64,000 nucleotides of DNA from Neobacillus cucumis (GCF_023715505.1 NZ_JAMBOH010000002.1:248001-312000), one strand, 5' to 3'; shown: positions 17,105 to 27,500, numbered from the stretch's first letter. Made by a program: numbers and translations. The notes: a model not told the origin generated them from the sequence alone.

Positions 17105-18283
17105 CTATACTGTCGCCTTTTGTACGGCGCTGGCTTCTTTTAAGAAAATAAATATAAAAACGATAAAGGTAATAAAAGCCACCACGGAATTATATAAAAA
17201 TACTTCCCGCATTCCAACATATTCGCTGGCAATCCCGCCTGCCATGCTTCCTATTATTCTAGCTAAACCTAAACTAATTAATCCATTCATCGTTTGTCCT
17301 GAGGCCTTAAGTTCTTTAGGCACCTCCTGATTTATATAGATAGCAAGCGTAACGGATAATACGATAAAAATTAATCCATGCAGCATTTGAATCGGAAGGA
17401 GGAGATACGGATTATGGACAAAATAACAGAACAGCCACCGCAGACCAGCGAAAAAGGCAGTACTTACTAAGACAGCGGGAATACCAAATCGCTCAATGAT
17501 TTTATGGCCGAATAGTAAAAAAGGAACCTCACTGATGGATGCGAAAAGCATAGACCAGCCAAGCATACTATTATCTGCACCTAGCTGATTAAAGTAAATC
17601 GGGAAAAAAGCATAATAATACCCAAGGGTAATTTGAACGATAAAATTTAATAATATAAACAACATAAGTTTTCGGTTTTTTAATAAAACAAGTAGAGAAA
17701 CCTTGTTTTTACTAGACTGATGCCCTTTTATTTTGGGCAATTGAGTGCAGATTATAAGGGTTAGCAGCATTACAAGAGAGTAAACGATAAATATACTACT
17801 AATATTCTTTTTTGCCACTATCCCAAAAGCAACCGACATTATTGCAAAACCTATCGTTCCTGCTAGACGAATTGGACCAAAATTCCATTTGGTTCGAGCA
17901 AGATGTTCTAAAGTAATTGCGTCGTTTAAAGGATATATTGATGTTTGAAAAAAGGTGACAAGGCAAATGATTAGCAATAAATAAAGATACTGATTGGATA
18001 CCGGCAGTAACAATATGGAAACAGCACTTCCCAAAGCTAATAATTGAAGGACTCGGTTTTTACTTTCTGCCCGATCCCCAATACTTCCCCACAGTGGCTG
18101 TGCCAGAATGGCAACCAATGGACCGAAGCTTAATAGTGTAGCAATGGAGGTCTGACTTAAACCAATACTTTTTAAGTAGACAGGCATAAATGTACCATAG
18201 ACGGCATTGCCCATATAAGAAACTGCGTACAAACAAAGAAATAGTAGATAGATGCGAGTTGATTTTTCCCCCAAGAAGTTCAC
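17105..18283 (-). CDS. MFS transporter (MFS_1-like / LacY-NupG-like group)
   Basis: A 392-residue, 12-helix major facilitator protein. N-terminal features are SYMGNAVYGTFMPVYLKSIGLSQ and, between helices 2 and 3, PLWGSIGDRAESKNRVL (the family D/R loop motif). A repeat-like motif in the second half reads GHKIIERFGIPAVL. The pattern places it with the group that includes nucleoside:H+ and phenylpropionate transporters (MFS_1_like), but the substrate is unknown. It is transcribed from the left end of the minus strand with the phosphatase gene 65 bases upstream, so the two may be cotranscribed. Confidence 0.82.
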   Translation of the reverse strand: MNFLGEKSTRIYLLFLCLYAVSYMGNAVYGTFMPVYLKSIGLSQTSIATLLSFGPLVAILAQPLWGSIGDRAESKNRVLQLLALGSAVSILLLPVSNQYLYLLLIICLVTFFQTSIYPLNDAITLEHLARTKWNFGPIRLAGTIGFAIMSVAFGIVAKKNISSIFIVYSLVMLLTLIICTQLPKIKGHQSSKNKVSLLVLLKNRKLMLFILLNFIVQITLGYYYAFFPIYFNQLGADNSMLGWSMLFASISEVPFLLFGHKIIERFGIPAVLVSTAFFAGLRWLFCYFVHNPYLLLPIQMLHGLIFIVLSVTLAIYINQEVPKELKASGQTMNGLISLGLARIIGSMAGGIASEYVGMREVFLYNSVVAFITFIVFIFIFLKEASAVQKATV

Positions 18284-18348
18284 CTCAATAATTCAATATG
18301 TCATCCAAGTAAACATACATAAACTTACAAGCTGGATAACCATTATTT

Positions 18349-18810
18349 TTAGTAATGTTCGTTGTGAATTTTCTTCAATAATGCTTGGCAGCCTTCGGAT
18401 ACCAGCTGATATGTTTCTTCAAAATCCCCGGTATAATATGGGTCAGGTACATCCTTTTGGTGTTCCGTTAAATCTAGCAGACGGAGGATTTTAGGATGCT
18501 TTGGATGTCCGGTTATTTCGAAGATGTTCGTTATATTACTATCATCCATTCCTACTATATAATCGAACTTCTCAAAATCCTGCTTTGTTAATTGACGTCC
18601 AACAAGATCATTTGCTGAAATGTTATATTTCTTCAAAATAGCAAGGGTACCTTTATGAGGCGGAGAACCAATATGCCACGAGCTCGTAGCAGCGGAATCC
18701 ACTGAAATTTTGTCGGACAAATTTTCTTTTTCTACTAAGTCACGAAATAATGCTTCCGCCATAGGTGAACGGCAAATGTTCCCTAGGCACACAAATAAAA
18801 CGTTAATCAT
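18349..18810 (-). CDS. Low-molecular-weight protein tyrosine phosphatase
   Basis: A 153-residue enzyme of the LMW-PTP family. The P-loop C8-LGNIC-R14-S is at the N-terminus, preceded by INVLFV, and the general acid motif is DPYY near residue 121 (VPDPYYTG). It removes phosphate from protein tyrosine (or arginine) residues in the cytoplasm. The size and the DPYY form resemble B. subtilis YfkJ more than YwlE, so tyrosine phosphatase is preferred. A single-domain, intact protein with a normal ATG. Confidence 0.92.
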   Translation of the reverse strand: MINVLFVCLGNICRSPMAEALFRDLVEKENLSDKISVDSAATSSWHIGSPPHKGTLAILKKYNISANDLVGRQLTKQDFEKFDYIVGMDDSNITNIFEITGHPKHPKILRLLDLTEHQKDVPDPYYTGDFEETYQLVSEGCQALLKKIHNEHY

Positions 18811-18954
18811 ATTATAAGCTCCTTTAATTTTTTTACGATACTCTTTAACATATTATAATAGTAGATAAAATAAAAGAAAAAGAGTTGCTTTTAACATTAT
18901 TTATTGTCACTATTTATAATGTGGAAAAAAATTAATTATTAAAGGAACGTCACG

Positions 18955-20703
18955 ATGGATACTAAAAGTAAAGAACCATGGTTAGTTTTTGAATTTGCTA
19001 ATTCAGAGGGTGATATTAATCCTCTTATATTTAAAAGGCCACTTAAAGTGATAGCGGCTTTAACCATAAATGAAGTTTTGCCCTGTCTTAAACTTGTTCA
19101 GGAAGAAGTAAATAACGGTTACTATGCCGCTGGATTTTTATCGTATGAAAGCGCACCTGCTTTTGATGCGGCATTTATTACCAATAAGGAAAGTACAATG
19201 CCATTAATATGGTTTGGTATTTTTGCTGAACCAGAATACCAAAGCTTTAGGAGTGCAGGAACTTATGCACTTACAGATTGGGAACCTTCCGTTAGTTTAG
19301 AAGAATATAATCAATCAATCCAAGCGATAAAGGACGGAATCGAGAGGGGCGACACCTACCAAACTAACTATACCATCCGACTTCATAGCCATTTCGAGGG
19401 AGATGATTTTGCCTTTTTTGAGAAGTTGAAAAAGGCTCAGTCTTCCGATTATTGTGCTTATATCAACACCGGAGAGTATAGTATTTTATCGGCATCACCT
19501 GAATTGTTTTTCCGCCTGCAGGATGAAACCATTATCACTCGACCTATGAAAGGGACTATTAAACGGGGGAAATCCTTTGAAGAGGATGAGGCTAATGCCC
19601 GTTGGTTATATTTTTCTGAAAAAAACCGGGCCGAAAATGTCATGATTGTAGATATGCTTAGAAATGACTTATCCCTTGTGGCGGATTTTGGGACAGTTGA
19701 AGTTCCAAAGCTATATGAAATTGAGCCCTATCCGACTGTTTATCAAATGACTTCAACCATTACAGGAAGAGTCGCCGAAAATACTGAGCTTATCGATATC
19801 TTTAGGGCACTCTTTCCTTGTGCCTCCATTACCGGTGCACCAAAGGTCAGCACGATGAGAATTATTGCAGAATTGGAACCAGAGCCGCGTGAGGTATATT
19901 GTGGGGCAATCGGTTATATAACACCAAATAAAGAAGCGGTATTCAATGTACCAATTAGAACAGTCTTGATTGATCAGCAATCAGGTATAGCTACATATGG
20001 GGTTGGGGGAGGAATTACGTGGGATTCTACCTCTGAGGGGGAATATGACGAGGTTCTTGCAAAAGCAAGTTTACTTGAGGAAGATAGACCAGAGTTCGAG
20101 CTTCTCGAAAGCCTCCTATTGGAGTATGGAAAGTATTTCTTGTTAAAAGAACACCTTGAACGATTAAAAAAATCAGCCAAATACTTTGGATTTTCAGTTG
20201 ATATTGAATGTATCCAAACGAAATTGGATCAATTCGCCAGCAGAACCAATGGGAAGCTAAAAGTAAGGCTCTTAGTAAATAAGAAAGGCGTAGTAACAAT
20301 AGATGCGCAGCCTGTATTAGCGCAGCCTACTCCAATAAAGGTTATTCTTGCCGGTAAACCGGTTGATAAAGATCATACGTTTCTTTATCACAAAACAACC
20401 AATCGGTCAATCTATACTGATTTTCAATTAACTAAGCCTTCTGATGTTTTTGATATCTTACTTTGGAATAAAGACGAAGAATTAACAGAATTTACGAATG
20501 GTAATCTTGTCTTAGAATTAGACGGGAAATTATGGACTCCACCTGTCAATAGCGGTCTGCTTGCCGGTACCTTCCGGGAGATGTTAATAAAGGAAGGGAT
20601 CATTCATGAGAAAGTTTTAACGATTGCGGATTTACAGCAAAGCTCAAAGGTTTGGTTTATTAACAGTGTGCGTAAATGGTTAGAAGTGGAATTAGTGGAG
20701 TAG
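18955..20703 (+). CDS. pabB: Fused aminodeoxychorismate synthase component I / aminodeoxychorismate lyase (PabB-PabC)
   Basis: A 582-residue bifunctional folate enzyme. Residues 1-375 form the chorismate-binding domain. It has PMKGT at 197-201, whose lysine K199 marks PabB rather than anthranilate synthase, and further blocks ENVMIVDMLRNDL, YPTVYQMTSTI and CASITGAPKV. Residues about 385-582 form a class IV aminotransferase domain with PLP lysine K480 in YHKTTNR, corresponding to PabC. Together they convert chorismate plus ammonia or glutamine to aminodeoxychorismate and then 4-aminobenzoate plus pyruvate. The amidotransferase PabA is not adjacent. ATG at 18955 with AAAGGA upstream. The gene is monocistronic and faces a repeat/IS region downstream. 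Confidence 0.9.
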   Translation: MDTKSKEPWLVFEFANSEGDINPLIFKRPLKVIAALTINEVLPCLKLVQEEVNNGYYAAGFLSYESAPAFDAAFITNKESTMPLIWFGIFAEPEYQSFRSAGTYALTDWEPSVSLEEYNQSIQAIKDGIERGDTYQTNYTIRLHSHFEGDDFAFFEKLKKAQSSDYCAYINTGEYSILSASPELFFRLQDETIITRPMKGTIKRGKSFEEDEANARWLYFSEKNRAENVMIVDMLRNDLSLVADFGTVEVPKLYEIEPYPTVYQMTSTITGRVAENTELIDIFRALFPCASITGAPKVSTMRIIAELEPEPREVYCGAIGYITPNKEAVFNVPIRTVLIDQQSGIATYGVGGGITWDSTSEGEYDEVLAKASLLEEDRPEFELLESLLLEYGKYFLLKEHLERLKKSAKYFGFSVDIECIQTKLDQFASRTNGKLKVRLLVNKKGVVTIDAQPVLAQPTPIKVILAGKPVDKDHTFLYHKTTNRSIYTDFQLTKPSDVFDILLWNKDEELTEFTNGNLVLELDGKLWTPPVNSGLLAGTFREMLIKEGIIHEKVLTIADLQQSSKVWFINSVRKWLEVELVE

Positions 20704-20844
20704 TATAGACCATATTTAGTGCATTTGCGAGGATGATTTCAGACAAGGGCAGGGGATCACAAAGAATAGTTCAAAGACAAAGCTGTTTCGAACAGGGGAG
20801 CAGGAAAATACCAAGACATTTAGAGTATCCAATACCAAGGACAT

Positions 20845-21069
20845 TGGCGATTGTGATTAATTGGAAAGAACAAATAGGGATTCAATGAAGGATATTGACG
20901 GCCGAAGTTAAATGGAAAAAACAAAATGGGTCGTCAATAAAGGGTGTTGACGACCGAAGTTAAATGGAAAGAACAAAATGGGTCGTCAATAAAGGGTGTT
21001 GACGACCGAAATTAAATGGAAAGAACAAAATGGGTCGTCAATAAAGGGTATTGACGACCGAAATTAAAT
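20845..21069 (+). repeat. 52-bp tandem repeat array, left of IS256 (about 4 units)
   Basis: Units begin with GACGACCGAA at 20949, 21001 and 21053 (exactly 52 bases apart); 20897 has one mismatch and a more degenerate unit lies upstream. Each unit contains a perfect 9-bp inverted repeat, GGTCGTCAA - 9-base loop - TTGACGACC, and a 25-base A-rich spacer. The array ends abruptly at the IS256 terminal repeat. Confidence 0.88.
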
Positions 21070-21140
21070 GGAAAGAGTCAAGTCCATTAAATTGTGTAAA
21101 ATTATCAACAATGAAATTTTTCGCAACGCTCATAATTATC

Positions 21141-21289
21141 GTAAGTGGACTACGCTATTTCGAATTTACATTGAGGGGCGGGCATGATAGCCTGGAGGGC
21201 AAGCCAGGGGTTGTTAAACTCCTGGCTTCCTGGCTTTACATCATGCCCGCAGAGGCTCGATGTCAATTCGAAATTAGGCCATCCACTAC
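21141..21289. repeat. 150-bp near-complete inverted repeat inside the IS256 3' region (MITE-like)
   Basis: Arms 21141-21189 and 21240-21289 pair along most of their length, with runs such as CGGGCATGAT / ATCATGCCCG and ATTTCGAATT / AATTCGAAAT. The centre is a further hairpin, AAGCCAGG / CCTGGCTT. Folded, it would be one long hairpin. It has no coding capacity. It resembles a miniature inverted-repeat element, but no clear target duplication is seen. Confidence 0.65.
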
Positions 21290-21367
21290 ACCTTAATACT
21301 ACTTTCTTTAGCACTCTAATTTGAGGGTAACTCGGTTCCCTAACGGAAACTAACAAATATAGTATGC

Positions 21368-22537
21368 TTACTCATTTCCTACAGGTACCTTTTTATTTGC
21401 TTGTTCTTCTGCAATATCGATCAATACTGCTCCTATTAATCGGAACGCCGATTGTGTATTAGGAAAAATTCGTATAACTTGTTCCCTTCTCCTAACCTCT
21501 TGATTTAATCGTTCTAACGAGTTCGTGCTACGAATAAATACGTGGTATTTAGAAGGTTGGTTCAAGTATTGAATGGCATCTTCGAAGCCCTCTTCTAATG
21601 TTTCTATAGCCTTTTGTAGTTTTGGATTTTCTCCAAAACTCAATAAAAACTCCTCTTTGAATTCCCTAGCATCTTCAACTTTTACAGCATCAAATATTCT
21701 CTTTAAACCTATTTTCACATCATCCATGTCTTTTTTTGGCAAATGATTAAAGATATTGCGTTTGAAATGTACTGTGCAGCGTTGCCAAGTAGTCCCCACA
21801 AATTCTTTCAAAATGGCCTTTTTTAGGCCTTTATGTGCGTCTGAAATGATTAATTTAGGTGATTGTAGTCCTCGTGATTGTAGGTACTGAAAAAATCTTT
21901 GCCAAGCCTCAAAACTCTCAGAGTGATCTACCTTTAAGCCTAGGATTTCCCGACCGTTATGTTCATTAATCGCAGTAGCGATATAAACAGCCTTAGACAC
22001 TACACGGTGATGTTCTCTAACTTTAATGTACATGGCATCTGCAAAAATGTAGGGATAATATGTTGTATTAAGAGGTCTATTTGCCCATGTGTTAACAATA
22101 GGATCTAGCTTCTCTGTTAGGGAAGAAACAAAAGATTTTGAGACGCTCTCCCCACATAATTGTTCCACAATATTTTTCACCTTCCGAGTAGAAACCCCAT
22201 TCACAACCATTTCAAGCATTGAAATGGCAAAAGCTTGATCACACCGGGAATATTTTTCAAATACGGATGGCGAAAATTCTCCATTACGCGTACGAGGTAC
22301 CTTCAAGGAAATTTTACCGACACTCAACAGTAACTCCCGTTCATAGTAACCATTTCGGTAGTCACGACGATCCGATGTACGTTCGTAAGTCCCAGCCTGT
22401 AAATAGTCATCACGTTCTTTTTCCATCACTGAATTTAAAACTAGAACAAGGGAAGCTTTAATAACAGTGTTTAAATCGGAATTCATTACATAGTCTTTTA
22501 AATCATCAATATTTAGGTTAAACTGAATTTGAGTCAT
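21368..22537 (-). CDS. IS256-family transposase
   Basis: A 389-residue DDE transposase of the Mutator/IS256 class. It has the N-terminal block DYRNGYYERELLLSVGKISLKVPRTRNG and the first catalytic Asp in YIFADAMYIKVREHH. The second is in LIISDAHKGLKKAI, and the C-terminal Glu is in HVFIRSTNSLERLNQEVRRR. The ATG at 22537 (MTQIQFN) is preceded by GAGGAGGAATTAATC and gives the family length. A longer open frame to 22660 runs through the terminal repeat and is not credible. The frame is intact, so the element may be active. Confidence 0.92.
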   Translation of the reverse strand: MTQIQFNLNIDDLKDYVMNSDLNTVIKASLVLVLNSVMEKERDDYLQAGTYERTSDRRDYRNGYYERELLLSVGKISLKVPRTRNGEFSPSVFEKYSRCDQAFAISMLEMVVNGVSTRKVKNIVEQLCGESVSKSFVSSLTEKLDPIVNTWANRPLNTTYYPYIFADAMYIKVREHHRVVSKAVYIATAINEHNGREILGLKVDHSESFEAWQRFFQYLQSRGLQSPKLIISDAHKGLKKAILKEFVGTTWQRCTVHFKRNIFNHLPKKDMDDVKIGLKRIFDAVKVEDAREFKEEFLLSFGENPKLQKAIETLEEGFEDAIQYLNQPSKYHVFIRSTNSLERLNQEVRRREQVIRIFPNTQSAFRLIGAVLIDIAEEQANKKVPVGNE

Positions 22538-22648
22538 GATTAATTCCTCCTCATTGTTTTCGTCGCTGTTAACATTGTTGACAAGAGGAATTAATTTGAC
22601 TCCTTTTCTTTTTACACAATTATACGGACTTAATCCTTTTTTCTCTTG

Positions 22649-22782
22649 CTCGGTCGTCAATAACGTCTATTGACTACCCTTCGCACTCTTTTTTCTCCTG
22701 CTCGGTAGTCATTAACGTCTATTGACTACCCTTGGTACCCTTTTTTCTCTTGCTCGGTCGACAATAACGTCTATTGATTACC
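22649..22782 (-). repeat. 52-bp tandem repeat array, right of IS256 (3 units, inverted relative to left array)
   Basis: CTCGGTCGTCAA-type unit starts lie at 22649, 22701 and 22753, exactly 52 bases apart. Each has GGTNGNCAN - TAACGTCTA - TTGANTACC arms and a spacer carrying GAGCAAGAGAAAAAA on the minus strand. It runs to within about 16 bases of the IS right end. Confidence 0.85.
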
Positions 22783-22800
22783 CCTCTAGAGGCCGAACCA

Positions 22801-23784
22801 TTAATAAGGCCCTCTAATAGAATTCTTTACTTTTTCCTGATAAAAACTTTGAAGCTTCTGTTTTTCTTCTTCTGTAAACGATTGGGTATCCAATGCAGAC
22901 AGATTTTGTTCCACTTGTTTCACGTTTTTAAATCCAGGGATGATGCAGGTAATCTCTTTTTGATCTAAAATCCAGCGTAGCGCGGCGCTAGCCATAGATT
23001 TTCTGCCTTCTGCTATCCATTTAAGCTGGTCAGCTAATTCCACACCCTTTTGGAAACCCAGTCCGGCAAACGTTTCTCCCACGTTAAAAGCCTCTCCATT
23101 TTCATTAAAACGGCGGTGATCATCCGCTTCAAACACATGGTTACTTGTAAATTTCCCTGTAAGCAATCCGCTTGCAAGCGGTAATCTTACAAGAAGTCCC
23201 ACTCCCTTTTTATAAGCTTCAGGAAGTAAATCCTCTAATGGCTTTTGACGGAAAATATTAAAAATAATCTGAAGGCTTTTTACATTTGGGTTTTCTAAAC
23301 AAATTAAGCCCTCTTCGACTGTTTCCACACTAACCCCGTATTGCTTGATTTTCCCTTCTTGCTTCAATCGATCAAGTACTCCAAATACTCTGCCATCCCG
23401 TAATATTTCAGTTGCAGGGCAATGGATTTGATACAAATCAATCGCTTCCCGTTTTAGGCGGCGGAGACTGTCCTCACAATAGGCACTTACTTTCTCATAG
23501 CTGTAATTTTGCGGGTCAAAAATATCTCCCTTACGGCAAAACTTCGTTGCGATATGGACTTGATCTTCGCGCCCCTTTGTAGCTTTTGCCAATAGCTCTT
23601 CACTATGACCGTCGCCGTAAACATCGGCTGTATCAAAAAAATTAACACCTTGCCCAATCGCATAATCCAAGGATTTCAGGGCTTCCTCGTCGCTAGTCTT
23701 CCCCCATGATCCTCCAATCGCCCATGTTCCAAAGCTGACTTCACTAATCTTGATCCCTGTATTTCCTAATTCACGATAATTCAT
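22801..23784 (-). CDS. Aldo-keto reductase
   Basis: A 327-residue NADPH-dependent oxidoreductase with the (beta/alpha)8 AKR fold. Catalytic tetrad positions are visible: D51 in FFDTADVYG, Y56 in the same segment, K in ATKF near 84, and H in LYQIHCP near 120. The C-terminal cofactor region is CIIPGFKNVKQVEQNL. It reduces an aldehyde or ketose, or oxidises the alcohol. It is the last gene of the xylosidase-led operon (39 bases after the esterase), so a role in sugar or sugar-derived aldehyde conversion is likely but unproven. The 52-bp repeats begin just past its stop. Confidence 0.87.
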   Translation of the reverse strand: MNYRELGNTGIKISEVSFGTWAIGGSWGKTSDEEALKSLDYAIGQGVNFFDTADVYGDGHSEELLAKATKGREDQVHIATKFCRKGDIFDPQNYSYEKVSAYCEDSLRRLKREAIDLYQIHCPATEILRDGRVFGVLDRLKQEGKIKQYGVSVETVEEGLICLENPNVKSLQIIFNIFRQKPLEDLLPEAYKKGVGLLVRLPLASGLLTGKFTSNHVFEADDHRRFNENGEAFNVGETFAGLGFQKGVELADQLKWIAEGRKSMASAALRWILDQKEITCIIPGFKNVKQVEQNLSALDTQSFTEEEKQKLQSFYQEKVKNSIRGPY

Positions 23785-23823
23785 TTCGTCATCTCTCCCA
23801 AAAAATTAATGAATTGAATATTG

Positions 23824-24480
23824 TTAAGAGCGATCCCACATAAATCCGATTGCCTTCAAGAATGCCCTAGCCAAAACCATATGTCCTGCAGCCGATGGAT
23901 GAACACGATCCCAGGCGATAGTTGCCGGATAGAGCTCCTTTAAGATTTCATTAAAAGCTGCCTGTGTATCTACAAATAAACTACCAGTCTCTTCGGCCAC
24001 CTTTCGAACGATTTGTCCATATTGGTCCATTGTTTTCCGCATCTGGTCCTGTTCATTGCTTTCCAAATAAAATGGAGTCATAAGGACAAGGCCCTTTGTG
24101 AGTGGCTTGGTTTCTGTAACAAGCTTACGCAAAGTTTCCTCATATTCGTCAGCATATACGTGCCATTCTTTGATGAAAGGCGTATCATACTGCCGCCAAA
24201 CATCATTGATGCCAATCATAATCGATAACCAGTCTGGTTCTTGATTAATGACATCTTCCTGCCATCTGTTCTTTAAATCGCGAACGGTATTTCCGCTGAT
24301 TCCTTTGTTCACCACTCGGATGCCCAGTTCCGGATAAACAGCCTGCAGCAGTGCATCCACATTTGATACATAGCCTTTCCCTAAGGCACCAAATAACCCT
24401 TCTCCTTCAGGTTTCGCTCTCTCACAATCTGTTACGGAATCACCAATAAATAGTAGTTTTTGAGCTGGTACAAGCTTCAT
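23824..24480 (-). CDS. axe2: SGNH-hydrolase acetylxylan esterase (Axe2 type)
   Basis: A 218-residue intracellular SGNH/GDSL esterase. Block I is GDSVTD with nucleophile S15, block II contains NKGISGNTVRDL, block III is GINDVWRQYD, and block V DRVHPS gives the Asp/His of the triad near 191-194. The sequence is strikingly like Geobacillus stearothermophilus Axe2 as remembered, a 219-residue acetylxylan esterase whose triad is S15-D191-H194. It removes acetyl groups from xylose units of imported xylo-oligosaccharides. There is no signal peptide. It lies between the GH2 gene and the aldo-keto reductase in the same operon. Confidence 0.9.
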   Translation of the reverse strand: MKLVPAQKLLFIGDSVTDCERAKPEGEGLFGALGKGYVSNVDALLQAVYPELGIRVVNKGISGNTVRDLKNRWQEDVINQEPDWLSIMIGINDVWRQYDTPFIKEWHVYADEYEETLRKLVTETKPLTKGLVLMTPFYLESNEQDQMRKTMDQYGQIVRKVAEETGSLFVDTQAAFNEILKELYPATIAWDRVHPSAAGHMVLARAFLKAIGFMWDRS

Positions 24481-24538
24481 TCATTTTCCCTCCATATCCA
24501 TTTACATGACCTACTAAAAAATTCGAGCGAGTAATACT

Positions 24539-27500
24539 CTACCTTTCAAAACGGAACCAGCCAAAATCAAAATTGCTTCCCGGCAGGAAGATAAAGGTCA
24601 CTTTTTGTATTCCGGTGATTCTTTCCACTTCAAATATTCGCTCTTCATAGTCATCCGATTGCGTAAATTCAACGAGTTGATTGGATTCTCCTGCTTCGTT
24701 AGCAAAGCGGATATGAATGGTATTTTTATCAATTGGCGACCTGCCAAAAATCACAAGTTTTGCTGCCCCTTCACTGGTAAAATCCAGCTGTTCAAACTCT
24801 AGTGAAACATTGTTTCCGATTCCTTCAACGTTATTTTCTCTTACTGTAAACGTATCCCCATAGATATGGTCACTATCGGCAGCGAGATTTCTTTCGAAGG
24901 CCCTATTCTTCTTTTCAAAAGAAAATCCTTTAATATGGACCTTCTTATCGAGGACAAAACAAATGGAAGTAATACCTTGGAGTCTTTTGGACAATTGATA
25001 CGTTTCTTCTTGATAGACATTCCACTTGGATTCTTTTTGATAGATAACATCCGCCAGTAACTCACTTCCAGCTTCATCAGGCATTCCTTCCCAAATCTGC
25101 AAGGAATACTCTTCGCTTGATAAGGCAAAAATCGGAATCGTTATCATATCTGAACCATATGTTCCAAAGTCAATTCCTCGAAAACCTACCTGTGTTTCAC
25201 CATCTCTAGCGGTAGCTATTCCTCTTTCGTTTCCGTTTCCGACTTCACCTTTACTATAATCATAGAGTCCTGCAGAGATAAATCCATAAGGATCTTTATA
25301 GGCAGTACCAAGACCCTCTACCGTAAATTCCAGCTGAGAGATTAATTTCGTTTTGTCCGTACCATTCTTACTGGTACAACGAACGCGGAATTCTCCGTCT
25401 CCTAATGCTGTAATCTTTGCTTCCTGACCAAACGCTTCTACTATGGCAATATTAGACTCAATCCCTGTTTCATTGACTGCGCTCCACTCTACTTCTCGGT
25501 AAGAAGTATTTTCCGGGAAAAATCTTGCTCGAACAATTCTCTCTTTTTGTGATGCATCAAACACTTGTCCGTCTTCGCTGATGATTTCAATCTTGCGAAG
25601 TGGGATATCTTCGCTCATGCCCATAACAATCGGCAGGTCCTGGTTCCTCGTATCTGCAGAAATCCCTTCGACCAGGTCATCTTTTACCGGTAAAGCCTCA
25701 AATTCTACTTTCTGGCTTTCTAAACCTTCGGAAGAAACCTCAAGCTGAATCGTTCCGGATTCTAGTGTCGCTCCGATGATGGCCATTAGCTTGCCGCTGA
25801 ATAATCTTCTGCTTACCCCTTTATATTGGTCATAGTCGGTACTGTCCCCATTATCAAGGCCAATCAAGCGGGCAGCTCCTGTCACATCCACGCGCACCCG
25901 ATTGTTAGCATTCTCCACTAGAGTCCCATTCTCATCTTCCATGCTAATTTCGACAAAAATTAAGTCCGTACCATTGGCAATTAGCTGCTTCTTGTCGGCG
26001 TGCAAACTGATTTTTTTTGCATCTCCAAAGGATTTCTTTACATCGGTTGCAATGATGCTGCCTGCTTCATCAAAGGCGATCGCTTTTAATTCCCCTTCTT
26101 CATAAGGAATTTTCCACCAGCCAGCAAGCTGTGTCCCATGTTCATGGTCAATTTCATGGGTTCCGATGGTCGTTCCATTGAATTGAAGTTCAATTTTCGG
26201 TGCATTCGAACAGACTCGTACATCAATCATTTGTCCTTTATTAAAATCCCAATAAGGCAAAATATGAACCATCGGCTTTGTCTTGTAATCTGTCCATACT
26301 GATTGATAAATGTAATAGGAATCCTTCTTAAAAGTAGCCGTATCAATCTGACCAAAATAAGAGTTTTTCGTATGGTACGGGGTAGGCTCCCCGATATAGT
26401 CAAATCCCGTCCATATAAATTGGCCAAGGGAGAAAGGTGTATCTCTTTCAGCAAGGATACAGGCTTCCGCAGATTTAGCTCCCCAGCTCGTAGAACTATT
26501 TCCAAGGGCGGAACATTGTTCGTCATCATCTGCCAATATCGATTTTTCAAATGGAAAATGATAGATTCCCCTGCTTTGCACGACAGAAGCAGTCTCACTG
26601 CCATAGATGATCCATTCCGGGTGCTCGTCATGATGTTTTTGATAATATTTTTCTCCATAGTTATAGCCGGCAACCTTTACCAGATCCGCACACTTTTGCG
26701 CGTTTTCCCACGGCATATAGTTGGATCCAATGGTTACCCTGGCATTTTCGTTTGGATCATATTTTCGCACCTCATCTATGAGCATTCTAGTTATCTCTTG
26801 CCCTCTTTCATCTGCATGGGTATCATAAATTTCATTTCCAATACTCCACATCAATAGACTTGGATGATTCCGATCACGCATGACCCAGCTTTTAATGTCC
26901 TTTAGAGCCCAATCTTTGAAAAATCTAGCGTAATCATATCGTGTTTTGGATCTTTCCCACATATCAAAGGCCTCCGAGACAATCAGGAATCCCATTTCAT
27001 CGGCTAAGTCCATCCATTCTTTTGCAGGCATATTATGGGCGGTCCGGATTGCATTAACACCCATTTCTTTTAATATCGTAAATCTTCTCTTTAAGGCCGT
27101 TTTATTAAATGCGGCACCTAAAGCTCCTAAATCATGATGTTCACAAACCCCATTTAATTTCATCTTTTTACCGTTTAATTTGAAACCTTGGTTGGGATCC
27201 AGGGTAATGGTCCGAAATCCAATATTCTGTGAAACAGATTCGACTTCTTCATCTGTATTAATGGGCGTTAATTGAGTAATCAGCTGATAAAGATTTGGCT
27301 CGTCCGTGCTCCAAACCTTCGGATTTTCTACCAATAGACTTTGTTGATTATGTAAACGGGAATGACCTCCTGCAGCAATCTTCTCTGCAGATGAGGCTAT
27401 GATTTTATCCTGATACATAATCGTATGAGTGAGCTGCACATCTTCAGCAAGGTTCATTTCAGTATCTACTTTAACCTGCCAGCCATCCTCATTCTGTTTG

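Larger units (their letters stand above)
21078..22633 (-). mobile_element. IS256-family insertion sequence
   Basis: The element is bounded by terminal inverted repeats. Left: AAGTCCATTAAATTGTG onward (21080-21101). Right, read on the minus strand: AAGTCCGTATAATTGTG onward (22631-22610). The left copy has drifted at three or four positions. Limits are good to about 5 bases. It holds one transposase gene on the minus strand. The element is about 1.55 kb, longer than typical (about 1.3 kb), because the 3' non-coding part holds a 150-bp palindromic insert. No matching target-site duplication is visible; 52-bp repeats in opposite orientation flank both ends. Confidence 0.85.

Noticed and set aside
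21070..22640. Target-site duplication of the IS256 element
   Set aside because: No matching 8-9 base direct repeat is visible at the two ends, whichever boundary within 5 bases is used.
22538..22660. Longer transposase start
   Set aside because: The extension crosses the IS terminal repeat and the start of the 52-bp array; the ATG at 22537 has GAGGAGG and gives the family length.
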